64,000 bases of DNA from the NCBI GenBank assembly GCA_963580285.1, contig OY757011.1, positions 118,549,874-118,613,873 on the forward strand, given 5' to 3'. The stretch is from Lucinisca nassula (lineage: Eukaryota; Mollusca; Bivalvia; Lucinida; Lucinidae). Both the position numbers and the translations under genes were made by a program. Under the pieces are notes generated by a model, which saw only the letters and a program-made list of their open reading frames with translations, made no database searches and was not told where the DNA came from. Below are positions 52,262 to 62,434 of the stretch, piece by piece; the first letter of the stretch is position 1; the number at the start of each line of letters is the position of its first letter.

Positions 52262-52433
52262 GTCATTCACCATACTTGCATTATCTGCTGGCTCCCAGCT
52301 TGCACATTGTCATTATTGGAAAAACAGGTAACCAGACACCCCTGACCTTCAAAGGTCAGGGGGTCTGGTTACCAGTTTTTCCAACGCTGATAACCTTCAG
52401 ACTAGGAACCAGCAGATAATGCAAATAAGGTGA
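52262..52433. repeat. Large foldback with inner palindrome
   Basis: Outer arms ATTCACCATACTTGCATTAT CTGCTGG against AGCAGATAATGCAAATAAGG TGAAT; inner palindrome 52318-52382 with arms of about 31 bp (GGAAAAACAGGTAACCAGAC / GTCTGGTTACCAGTTTTTCC around a CCCCTGACCTT hairpin). Its left edge is also the SINE-D target site. Confidence 0.88.
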
Positions 52434-52640
52434 ATAGAGGTATCATGGAGGTATTTGATCCCAGATCAGACGCCGCAGAGGTATTTGATCAAATTCACAA
52501 ACTGGATGATAAAACAGTGTAGATCCAGATTAGCTGGCCATCTGATCTGAATCAACACCGCAAAAGAAAGGGTTATTGTTGTTCAGCACAATAAATTGCA
52601 CATTGTACCTTTTGCTTTGACTTGGCCGATATGTGGACAC
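52434..52640. other. No gene seen
   Basis: A decayed CAGTGTAGATCCAGATTAGC palindrome near 52515 is the only feature. Confidence 0.5.
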
Positions 52641-52649
52641 ATACCTTGT

Positions 52650-52947
52650 TTGATTTGTTTGATTTGAGGTTTAACGTCCCCGTCAACACTGTAAAGGTCA
52701 TTTTGGAGACGTTGCTTCCATTTTTGTGGGACTTTTACCCGACATTGAGACGAAATGACATCTCAAGCCCTGTCGCCCAATGAAACCAATAGGGTTTATT
52801 AGCATGGACGGTCCGTCTCGCACCGCGGTTCCTGGACAGGCTAAGATCCTCTGAGCGGTTTACCAGTACTAGTGTGCTGGCCGGATTCAGCTCTGCGTGG
52901 AAGCATCATGCAGCCCATATACTTCTTCAAGCCCCTATGGGCGACAT
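52650..52947 (-). repeat. SINE-B, full length, target duplication
   Basis: Tail TTTGATTTGAGGTTTAACGT at left, CAAGCCCCTATGGGCG at right; flanked by ATACCTTGT at 52641-52649 and 52948-52956. Confidence 0.9.
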
Positions 52948-52956
52948 ATACCTTGT

Positions 52957-53546
52957 AAGTTGTAACGAAGTTATGAGTAAATTGCTTTGCAATGTGAGTG
53001 GCCGGCAAATGCTAAGAACAGCCTGCGCACTAGTGCAGTCTGATCAGCGCCTTTGCTATTCGAAGAAGCTTCACTGTGCCCCATCTAAAACGAACTTATT
53101 ATCTGTCTCTAGACATGCACAGGTTGATCTATACTGGCATTGGGCAGAGAACCCTGATACCGGTAAAAATTAGGTTTTCTCGTGATTCAATTTGATCCAG
53201 CGTACGGCAAAACCTACAAAAAGACATGTGCGCCCATCGAAGATATAGTTTAACCAGACTTCTCTTGCTGCATGAAGGAGCATTGGGCCGTACAACGAAG
53301 ACTCTGATCAGACTGCGCAGATGTGCAGGCTGATCTGAGTCTTCGTTTGACGCACAGGTCTTATTGTAGGTTCTGTCATGCGCTGGTTCATTTATGTAAA
53401 AACATGACTGTTCAAATAACTGATATTTCAAAGTGCACAGAGGTCAAGTTACCTAAATATGGATTCATCTCATACTGTATAGTTACTCTAAAAAAAAACT
53501 TACATCAGGAAAACATGTCCCTCCTCTAATTAACGGTGCCTTAAAG
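52957..53546. repeat. AGACTGCGCAG palindrome repeats, no gene
   Basis: 53297-53344 is a palindrome GAAGACTCTGATCAGACTGC / GCAGGCTGATCTGAGTCTTC. GCCTGCGCACTAGTGCAG and GTCTGATCAGCGCC at 53020-53055 are a related decayed copy. Short frames here have no domains. Confidence 0.7.
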
Positions 53547-54085
53547 GTGCATTATTGAGCTATCTGGAAAAAATGCTTCCAAAAATAAAATACATATAGC
53601 CGGTATTTTTCTTTAAAACAATACAAATGAATGCATTTTATGCAAAAATGCGAACAATTATGATGACAGGTAAACGAGTTTGAGAGGGATTCCCTAACTA
53701 TGTTTCGAACACAGTTAGATCTATTTTTAGTTCGTGACAAAAATAGAATCCCCATATATGACGTTATGTGACGTTCATTTTTGGCCTTGTTTGCTTAGGC
53801 CATGCTTGAATCGGAAAAAAAATATGACGCTGAATACCATGCCATAAGTAACGACACTCAGAGACGATACTGTCGCCATGTATGTGTAAAGTGGCAGATT
53901 TATTTTTAGAACAGAAATTCCGAACACATGTTCAGAGTGAAGGGTAAACACGAATGAAAACGACCATTTTCACAAAGTTCTGAAGCTGTATTTGGCTCCA
54001 AAAGTGTACACATGACAAAGGAGTATGCATTGAAGATAAAAACCAGAAAAAAAAAATTGAGACCTGGTAGCTCAATAATGCACCT
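53547..54085. mobile_element. TIR element N, 539 bp
   Basis: TIR AGGTGCATTATTGAGCTATC TGG against CCTGGTAGCTCAATAATGCA CCT, about 24 bp with one or two changes. No transposase; the interior short frames have no domains. No clear target duplication. Confidence 0.82.
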
Positions 54086-54194
54086 AGCAGAATAAAATAA
54101 GCCACTGGTTCGAACCTTGCTCGAGTCGAATGTGAGGTACATATATCAAGTACTGCGACGGCTTGAAATAAGTGAAATAATGTTGGTAGGGTGC
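54086..54194 (+). repeat. SINE-D fragment
   Basis: CCACTGGTTCGAACCTTGCT CGAGTCGAATGTGAG and GGCTTGAAATAAGTGAAATA match the B box and body of SINE-D. Confidence 0.65.
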
Positions 54195-54380
54195 TTAACC
54201 CTTATTCTGTTGTCAACGACAACCCCCATCTCTGCAGTGTAGATCCAGATCAGATAGCTTGATCAGGATCTACACTGTCATTCAGTTTGTGAATTTGAAC
54301 GAACCCTATAATGCAAGCTGGGTGGCTGATAGTCAAAAATGGGTGTGGTTAATTTAAACATTCAGCCGGATAAGGGTTAA
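54195..54380 (+). mobile_element. TTAA MITE family 1, copy 3
   Basis: TTAACCCTTATTCTGTTGTC to GGATAAGGGTTAA; the inner palindrome is shortened. It shares its right TTAA (54377-54380) with the next MITE. Confidence 0.9.
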
Positions 54381-54594
54381 CCCTTGTCCTGCAGAGCCCG
54401 GATATGCCCTATTTTCCAAACAATGAAGATCCAGATCAGATGGCTTCTGACGAAGCCATCTGATCAGGATCTACATTGTTTGCCATTCAGACTGTGAATT
54501 TGTTGCAATAATTTGCATCAAGTAATCTGATTGGTTGATAATCAGTAGTTCAAGTGGTGTGGCATATATAAATATTCAGCAGGTTAAGGGTTAA
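54377..54594 (+). mobile_element. TTAA MITE family 1, copy 4
   Basis: TTAACCCTTGTCCTGCAGAG to GCAGGTTAAGGGTTAA, with full palindrome AGATCCAGATCAGATGGCTT CTGACGAAGCCATCTGATCA. The clearest piggyBac-like copy (TTAA-CCCTT...AAGGG-TTAA). Confidence 0.92.
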
Positions 54595-54899
54595 TAAAGG
54601 CGCTGCAAGCACTGCATCATGCCCCGTCACTATAAATACATCAAGCAAGTGCCATAACACTGTCAAAAAGGAATTCAAAGTGAAGGGACATATAAAGTTG
54701 ACATGAATACACATTCTCAATGTTCAAAGGGCCATAGCTCTAAAAGGAACTAAACCAGAAATACAATTCTTATTTTCTGCAGAACCCCTCATGGTGCTGA
54801 ACCTTTGTGTGAACGGAAAATATCTCCTGCGTATAAAGTAGACACAAGATTATCAAAATTCGTTATTGTGAAAAGGTGCAGACACGCTATTCCTGGCCC

Positions 54900-55270
54900 A
54901 AAATTAACAGTTTCAGGGGGCCTGTGACCTTGTAAATAAGGTCAAGGTCACCAAAAGCCAACCAAATCTTTGGTAGGTTGCAATGATATATTGCACAAAG
55001 TTTGATCAACTGTCATCTATTCATTCAAGAGATGGGGAGCCGACAAGCCAAAATTGACATTTTAAGGGGCCAGTGTCCTTGGAAAAAGGTCAAGGTCACC
55101 ATAATCTAATTAAATCTTTGGTCGGTTGCAATGATATATTGTACCAAGTTTGACCAAATTTCAATGATTCGTTCATGAAATAGGGTGCAGACACGGCATT
55201 TTAGGCCCAAAATTTACATTTTTTAGGGCCGATGCCCTTGAAAATAATGTCAAGGTCATCAAAACCTAAT
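54900..55270. repeat. Tandem repeat, about 150-bp unit
   Basis: AAGGTCAAGGTCACC, GGTTGCAATGATATATTG and AAGTTTGA(T/C)CAA recur at about 54938, 55087 and (diverged) 55246. F-type text without visible ends. 54595-54900 and 55270-55697 show no feature. Confidence 0.8.
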
Positions 55271-55697
55271 GGGTATTTCCCCCTATCGTAGTGATGTAAC
55301 CATGGAAGATTGGTTAGAATCCATCAATAGGTTCAGGATATAGAGTGCTTTTAACAGACTACATGATAGAAATGGCTATGTTTAAGGGGCTGAACACTGA
55401 CTGATGAAGGCTAATTTGAGCATTCCCTCAATGACACAATTTTGATAAGAGTGCCTCAAAAGAAGTTTCTGTATGGAAATGTCTGAAAGAGATGCAGTGA
55501 GAAGGTAGTGTAGACCTGGATAAGACCCCTTTTGATACTAAACCAGCAAGGACATCGGATGGAGTACCTCAGTTTAAAATCTCAGCAGAAAGACTGGAGA
55601 AATTTTAAGGCCTTCTCTTAATACAAGAATTTAAAACTTAACAAAAAGTCCATAGAAAACTATGCTACACAGGTGTGGGCCAAATCTGCATTGAATA

Positions 55698-55861
55698 CCA
55701 CGGTTGATGCAAATGATGGCGGCTGAGTGAACCAGCACTACAGTTAATGCAAATGATGGAGGCTAAATCAGCACTATGCTTGATGCAAATGGTGGCGCCT
55801 GAATCAGCCCTATGGTTTATGCAAATAACGGTACCTGAATCAGCACTATGGCTGATGCAAA
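55698..55861. repeat. 36-bp minisatellite, left block
   Basis: About 4.5 diverged units of GCAAATGATGGAGGCTGAAT CAGCACTATGGTTGAT. Continues at 56317 after an inserted element. Confidence 0.85.
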
Positions 55862-56316
55862 CAGGCCTCAAAGTGGCCCACTTTGAAAATATAGATTTTT
55901 ATATAGGTTCTTCTTACTCAAAATATAGGTTATTTACAGGTTTTTCAATAAAAATACAGATTAAAAAAAAAAGTCTTCCAAACTTTCATAAAGATTTAAA
56001 ACTGAAGAAAAAATATTTGATGAATTTTTGTGCCACAATTACTCAGATAAAGTTGATCTAAATTTTAGCGAGCGAAGCAAGCGAGGAAAAAAAAAATTCT
56101 TGACAGTTTTCATCACTTTTTATGGGACTAAAAAGTAAAAAATAGTAGTGCATTTAGAAGAAGTTAGGTCGAGTCGCAAGGAGTGAAAAAAGTGAAAAAT
56201 ATTGGGGTTTTTTTTCCATGAAAATACAGGCTTTTTATAGGTTTTATGAACAAAATAAAGGTTTTATGGGTTTGGCACAAAATTATAGGTTATTATAGGT
56301 TTTGCTAGGAGGCCTG
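55862..56316. mobile_element. Insert O in the minisatellite, TIR CAGGCCTC
   Basis: Starts CAGGCCTCAAAGTGGCCCAC and ends TTGCTAGGAGGCCTG; 455 bp, AT-rich with ATATAGGTT-type phrases and AGCGAGCGAAGCAAGCGAGG. CAG...CTG ends and the TIR suggest hAT; flanks do not give a clean 8-bp duplication. Confidence 0.7.
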
Positions 56317-56662
56317 TGCAGCAAATGATGGCGGCTGAATCAGCACTATGGTTGATGCAAATAATGGAGGCTGAATCAGCACTATGGTTGATGCAAATGA
56401 TGGCGGCTGAATCAGCACTATGGTTGATGCAAATGATGGAGGCTGAATCAGCACTACAGTTGATGCAAATAATGGCGGCTGAATCAGCACTATGGTTGAT
56501 GCAAATGATGGGAGCTGAATAAGCACTATGGTTGATGATAATGATGGAGGCTGTATCAGCACTATGGTTGATGCAAATGATGGTGGCTGAATCAGCACTA
56601 TGGTTGATGCAAATGATGGCGGCTGAATTTTTACTATGGTTGATACAAATGATGGAGGCTAG
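56317..56662. repeat. 36-bp minisatellite, right block
   Basis: About 9.5 units. As 36 is a multiple of 3, both strands carry long repetitive frames (12-residue periods such as MQMMEAESALWL and IICINHSADSAA). Not called as genes: no start context, no unique domain, both strands equally open. Confidence 0.92.
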
Positions 56663-56881
56663 ATGAATAAACAAACATTAACAGAGGGAACCAGACTCTT
56701 TAAAGCAGGCTTCACTGACAATCAAAGTACACAATGTTACAGCATCTCAATCCCCGCAGAAACTTCTAAGGCAAATGTTAATTCTTTTTTTATTATTATA
56801 TTTCAGTTGGCGCCTTTCAGTTAAAAATGAGGCTAGAAATTTCACGATCCACACGCAATGTCAAGCCTTATTTTCACTAAA
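56663..56881. other. No gene seen
   Basis: Nothing recognised. Confidence 0.5.
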
Positions 56882-58009
56882 CAAGAGAGGACCATGATGG
56901 CCCTGGATCGCTCACCTGATCCATAGAGTAATAAGTGGCCCCCGGGGAGGGCCATTATTGACCCCAGGGTTATAATGTGCATAATGTTGAGGGAGGTCTA
57001 AAAAGGTGAAGATTCATACCAAATATCAACAAAGGCTATAATTTGAACAATCTTGGCAAAGGTCCAATAGATGAAGCTACACACCAAATATCAAAGACCT
57101 GGGCCTTGCGGTTTCAGAGAAGAAGATTTTTTTAAAGATATTCCCTAATAAGCCTATGTAAAACCAAATGGCCCAGGGGCGGCGGTATTTTTGGCCTCAT
57201 GCAGTGCTATATTTTAAACAATCTTGATAGAGGTCCACTAGATGAAGCTTCACACCAAATATCCAAGACCTGGGCCTTGCTGTTACAGAGAAGAAGATTC
57301 TTCAAAGATTATCTCTATATAAGTCTATGTAAAACCAAAGGGCCCTGGGGTGGGGGCATTTGTGGCCCGAGGGCTAACATTTTAACAATTTTGGTAGAGG
57401 TCCACTAGATGAACCTCCATACCAAAATATCAAAGACTTTGGCCTTGCAGTTTCAGAGAAGAAGATTTTTACAGATTTTCCCTATGTAAGCCTATGTAAA
57501 ACCAAAGGGCCCCGGTGCAGGGGCATTTTTGGCCCCAGCACTATAATTTGAACAATCTTGGTAGGGGTCCACTAGATGAAGCTTCATACCAAAAATCAAA
57601 GACCTGGGCCTTGTTGTTATAGAGAAGAAGATTTTTGAAGATTTTCCTATATAAGCCCATGTAAAACCAAAGGGCCATGGGGCGGGGGCATTTTTGGTTC
57701 CAGCACTATAATTTGTACAATCTCGGTAGGGGTCCACTAGACGAAGCTTCATACCAAATATCAAAGACCTGGGCCTTGCGGTTTTAGAGAAGAAGATTTT
57801 TTTAGTTTTCGGTGAAAAAATCTATTTTTGGCTCCTGTGACCTAAATGTGCAACGGACCAGAACCATTTCAACAACTTTGAAAGGGGACCACCGAAGGAT
57901 CATTCCTGTGAAGTTTGGTCAAAATCCGATCAGTGGTTTAGGAGGAGATGTCGTTTGAAGAAATTGTTTACGCACGGATGACAGACAAAAAGTGATCCTA
58001 ATATAAAAC
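56882..58009 (+). mobile_element. F element (F6), hairpin end lost
   Basis: Left end ACAAGAGAGGACCATGATGG CCCTGGATCGCTCACCTG. Core of about six units of about 165 bp as in F5. The right side reaches TTTACGCACGGATGACAGAC AAAAAGTGATCC, but the hairpin is absent and ATATAAAACA follows. Confidence 0.85.
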
Positions 58010-61000
58010 ACAAGAGGGCCATGATGGCCCTGGATCGCTCATCAGATCCATAGGGTATCAAGTGGGCCCCTGGGAGAGCCATTATTGGCCCAGGCTATAA
58101 TATGAAATCGGGCCAATGGGCTAGGAGGAGATGTTGCTTAAAGGTATTTCTATTTTTAGCTCTGATGGCCATTTTGTTCAGCGGAGCAGAACCATTTTAT
58201 CAATTTCGGTAGCGGGTCATCCAAGAAACATTTCAGTGAAATTATTTTGAAATCAGGCCAAAGGGCTAGGAAGAGATGTTTAAAGGTTTTTCTATTTTTA
58301 GCTCTGGCGGCCATTTTGTTCAGCGGAGCGGAACCATTTTAGCAATTTCTGTAAAGGGTCATCCAAGGAACATTTCAGTGAAATAATTTTGAAATCAGGC
58401 CAAAGGGCTAGGAGGAGATGTCATTTAAAGGTTTTTCTATTTTTAGCTCTGGCGGCCATTTTTTTCAGCGGAGTGGAACCATTTTAGCAATTTTGGTAGA
58501 GGGTCATCCAAGGAACATTTCTGTGAAATTATTTTGAAATCAGACCAAAGGGCTAGGAGGAGATGTCGTTTAAAGGTTTTTCTATTTTTTAGCTCTTGCG
58601 GCCATTTTGTTCAGCGGAGCGGAACCATTTTAGCAATTTCGGTAGAGGGTCATCCAAGAAACATTTCAGTGAAATTATGTTGAAATCGGGTCAAAGGGCT
58701 AGGAGGAGATGTCGTTTAAAGGTTTTTCTATTTTTAGCTCTGGCGGCCATTTTGTTCAGCGGAGAGGAACCATTTTAGCAATTTCGGTATTGGGTCATCC
58801 AAGGAACATTTCAGTGAAATAATTTTGAAATCAGGCCAAAGGGCTAGGAGGAGATGTCGTTTAAAGGTTTTTCTATTTTTAGCTCTGGCGGCCATTTTTT
58901 CAGCGGAGTGGAACCATTTTAGCAATTTTGGTAGAGGGTCATCCAAGGAACATTTCTGTGAAATTATTTTGAAATCAGACCAAAGGGCTAGGAGGAGATG
59001 TCGTTTAAAGGTTTTTCTATTTTTTAGCTCTTGCGGCCATTTTGTTCAGCGGAGCGGAACCATTTTAGCAATTTCGGTAGAGGGTCATCCAAGAAACATT
59101 TCAGTGAAATTATGTTGAAATCGGGTCAAAGGGCTAGGAGGAGATGTCGTTTAAAGGTTTTTTCTATTTTTTAGCTCTGGCGGCCATTTTGTTCAGCGGA
59201 GAGGAACCATTTTAGCAATTTCGGTATTGGGTCATCCAAGGAACATTTCTGTGAAATTATTTTGAAATCGGGCCAAAGGGCTAGGAGGAGATGTCGTTTA
59301 AAGGTTTTTCTATTTTTAGCTCTGGCGGCCATTTTGTTCAGCGAAGCAGAACTATTTTAGCAATTTCGGTAGAGGGTCATCCAAGGAACATTTCTGTGAA
59401 ATTATTTTGAAATCGGGCCAAAGGGCTAGGAGGAGATGTCGTTTAAAGGTTTTCTATTTTTAGCTCTGGCAGCCATTTTGTTCAGCGGAGCGAAACCATT
59501 TTAGCAATTTTGGTAGAGAGTCATCCAAGGAACATTTCTGTGAAATTATTTTGAAATCGGGCCAAAGGGCTAGGAGGAGATGTCGTTGAAAGGTTTTTTC
59601 TATTTTTAGCTCTGGCGGCCATTTTGTTCTGCGGAGCGGAACCATTTTAGCAATTTTGGTAGAGGGTCATCCAAGGAACATTTCTGTGAAATGATTTTGA
59701 AATCGGACCAAAGGGCTAGGAGGAGATGTCGTTTTAAGGTTTTTCTATTTTTAGCCTTTGCGGCCATTTTGTTCAGCGGAGCGGAACCATTTTAGCAATT
59801 TCGGTAGAGGGTCATCCAAGAAACATTTCAGTGAAATTATTTTGAAATCGGGCCAAAGGGCTAGGAGGAGATGTCGTTTAAAGGTTTTTCTATTTTTAGC
59901 TCTGGCGGCCATTTTGTTCAGCGGAGTGGAACCATTTTAGCAATTTTGGTAGAGGGTCATCCAAGGAACATTTCTGTGAAATTATTTTGAAATCAGACCA
60001 AAGGGCTAGGAGGAGATGTCGTTTAAAGGTTTTTCTATTTTTTAGCTCTTGCGGCCATTTTGTTCAGCGGAGCGGAACCATTTTAGCAATTTCGGTAGAG
60101 GGTCATCCAAGAAACATTTCAGTGAAATTATGTTGAAATCGGGTCAAAGGGCTAGGAGGAGATGTCGTTTAAAGGTTTTTCTATTTTTAGCTCTGGCGGC
60201 CATTTTGTTCAGCGAAGCAGAACTATTTTAGCAATTTCGGTAGAGGGTCATCCAAGGAACATTTCTGTGAAATTATTTTGAAATCGGGCCAAAGGGCTAG
60301 GAGATGTCGTTTAAAGGTTTTTCTATTTTTAGCTCTGGCGGCCATTTTGTTCAGCGGAGCGAAACCATTTTAGCAATTTTGGTAGAGAGTCATCCAAGGA
60401 ACATTTCTGTGAAATTATTTTGAAATCGGGCCAAAGGGCTAGGAGGAGATGTCGTTGAAAGGTTTTTTCTATTTTTAGCTCTGGCGGCCATTTTGTTCTG
60501 CGGAGCGGAACCATTTTAGCAATTTTGGTAGAGGGTCATCCAAGGAACATTTCTGTGAAATGATTTTGAAATCGGACCAAAGGGCTAGGAGGAGATGTCT
60601 TTTTAAGGTTTTTCTATTTTTAGCTCTTGCGGCCATTTTGTTCAGCGGAGCGGAACCATTTTAGCAATTTCGGTAGAGGGTCATCCAAGAAACATTTCAG
60701 TGAAATTATTTTCAAATCGGGCCAAAGAGCTAGGAGGAGATGTCGTTTAAAGGTTTTTCTATTTTTAGCTCTGGCGGCCATTTTGTTCAGCGGAGCGGAA
60801 CCATTTTAGCAATTTCTGTAAAGGGTCATCCAAGAAACATTTCAGTGAAATAATTTTGAAATCAGGCCAAAGGGCTAGGAGGAGATGTCGTTTAAAGGTT
60901 TTTCTATTTTTAGCTCTGGCGGCCATTTTTTTTCAGCGGAGTGGAACCATTTTAGCAATTTTGGTAGAGGGTCATCCAAGGAACATTTCTGTGAAATTAT

Positions 61001-62434
61001 TTTGAAATCAGACCAAAGGGCTAGGAGGAGATGTCGTTTAAAGGTTTTTCTATTTTTTAGCTCTTGCGGCCATTATGTTCAGCGGATCGGAACCATTTTA
61101 GCAATTTCGGTAGAGGGTCATCCAAGAAACATTTCAGTGAAATTATGTTGAAATCGGGTCAAAGGGCTAGGAGGAGATGTCGTTTAAAGGTTTTTCTATT
61201 TTTAGCTCTGGCGGCCATTTTGTTCAGCGGAGAGGAACCATTTTAGCAATTTCGGTAGAGGGTCATCCAAGGAACATTTCTGTGAAATTATTTTGAAATC
61301 GGGCCAAAGGGCTAGGAGGAGATGTCGTTTAAAGGTTTTTCTATTTTTAGCTCTGGCGGCCATTTTGTTCAGCGGAGCAGAACTATTTTAGCAATTTCGA
61401 TAGAGGGTCATCCAAGGAACATTTCTGTGAAATTATTTTGAAATCGGGCCAAAGGGCTAGGAGGAGATGTCGTTTAAAGGTTTTTCTATTTTTAGCTCTG
61501 GCGGCCATTTTGTTCAGCGGAGCGGAACCATTTTAGCAATTTTGGTAGAGGGTCATCCAAGGAACATTTCTGTGAAATTATTTTGAAATCGGGCCAAAGG
61601 GCTAGGAGGAGATGTCGTTGAAAGGTTTTTCTATTTTTAGCTCTGGTGGCCATTTTGTTCTGCGGAGCGGAACCATTTTAGCAATTTCTGTAAAGGGTCA
61701 TCCAAGGAACATTTCTGTGAAATGATTTTGAAATCGGACCAAAGGGCTAGGAGGAGATGTCGTTTTAAGGTTTTTCTATTTTTAGCTCTTGCGGCCATTT
61801 TGTTCAGCGGAGAGGAACCATTTTAGCAATTTCGGTAGAGGGTCATCCAAGAAACATTTCAGTGAAATTATTTTGAAATCGGACCAAAGGGCTAGGAGGA
61901 GAAGTCGTTTAAAGGTTTTTCTATTTTTAGCTCTGGTGGCCATTTTGTTCAGCGGAGCGGAACCATTTTAGCAATTTCGGTAGAGGGTCATCCAAGGAAC
62001 ATTTCTGTGAAATTATTTTGAAATCGGGCCAAAGGGCTAGGAGGCGATGTCGTCTAAAGGTTTTTCTATTTTTAGCTCTGGCAGCCATTTTGTTCAGCAG
62101 AGCGGAACCATTTTAGCAATTTTGGTAGAGGGTCATCCAAGGAACATTTCTGTGAAATTATTTTGAAATTGGGCCAAAGGGCTAGGAGGAGATCGTCATT
62201 TAAAGGTTTTTCTATTTTTAGCTCTGGTGGCCATTTTGTTCTGCGGAGCGGAACCATTTTAGCAATTTTGGTAGAGGGTCACCCAAGGAACATTTCTATG
62301 AAAGTATTTTGAAATCCATTCACTGGTTTAGGAGAAGATGTCATTTAAGTGAATTGTTGACGACGCACGATGGACGCCGGACAAAAGGCGATCACAATAG
62401 CTCACCTTGAGCACTTCGTGCTCAGGTGAGCTAA
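58010..62434 (+). mobile_element. F element with long satellite core (F7)
   Basis: Left end CAAGAGGGCCATGATGGCCC TGGATCGCTCATCAGATCC; right end GCACGATGGACGCCGGACAA AAGGCGATCACAAT then hairpin 62399-62432 (AGCTCACCTTGAGCAC / GTGCTCAGGTGAGCT). The core is the 145-bp satellite entered separately. Confidence 0.9.
58130..62340. repeat. 145-bp satellite, about 29 units, with higher-order copies
   Basis: Landmarks GGCCATTTTGTTCAGCGGAG, GAACCATTTTAGCAATTTCG, GGGTCATCCAAGGAACATTT, GGGCTAGGAGGAGATGTCGT. Variant units recur at fixed larger offsets: 869 bp (6 units; e.g. the TTCTGCGG variant at 59627 and 60496) and 2031 bp (14 units; e.g. 59627 and 61658, or the CTCTTGCGGCC variant at 59033 and 61064). 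All short frames inside are repeat shadows. Confidence 0.93.

Noticed and set aside
55400..55435. CTGATGA as a ribozyme core
   Set aside because: No GAAA at the required distance and no paired stems.
56264..56674. Open frames on both strands across the 36-bp minisatellite
   Set aside because: Unit length divisible by three keeps any frame open; both strands equally open and the peptide is purely periodic.
58596..62257. Repeated 60-97 codon frames such as those beginning MRPFCSAERNHF
   Set aside because: Shadows of the 145-bp satellite; identical peptides recur at satellite spacing.
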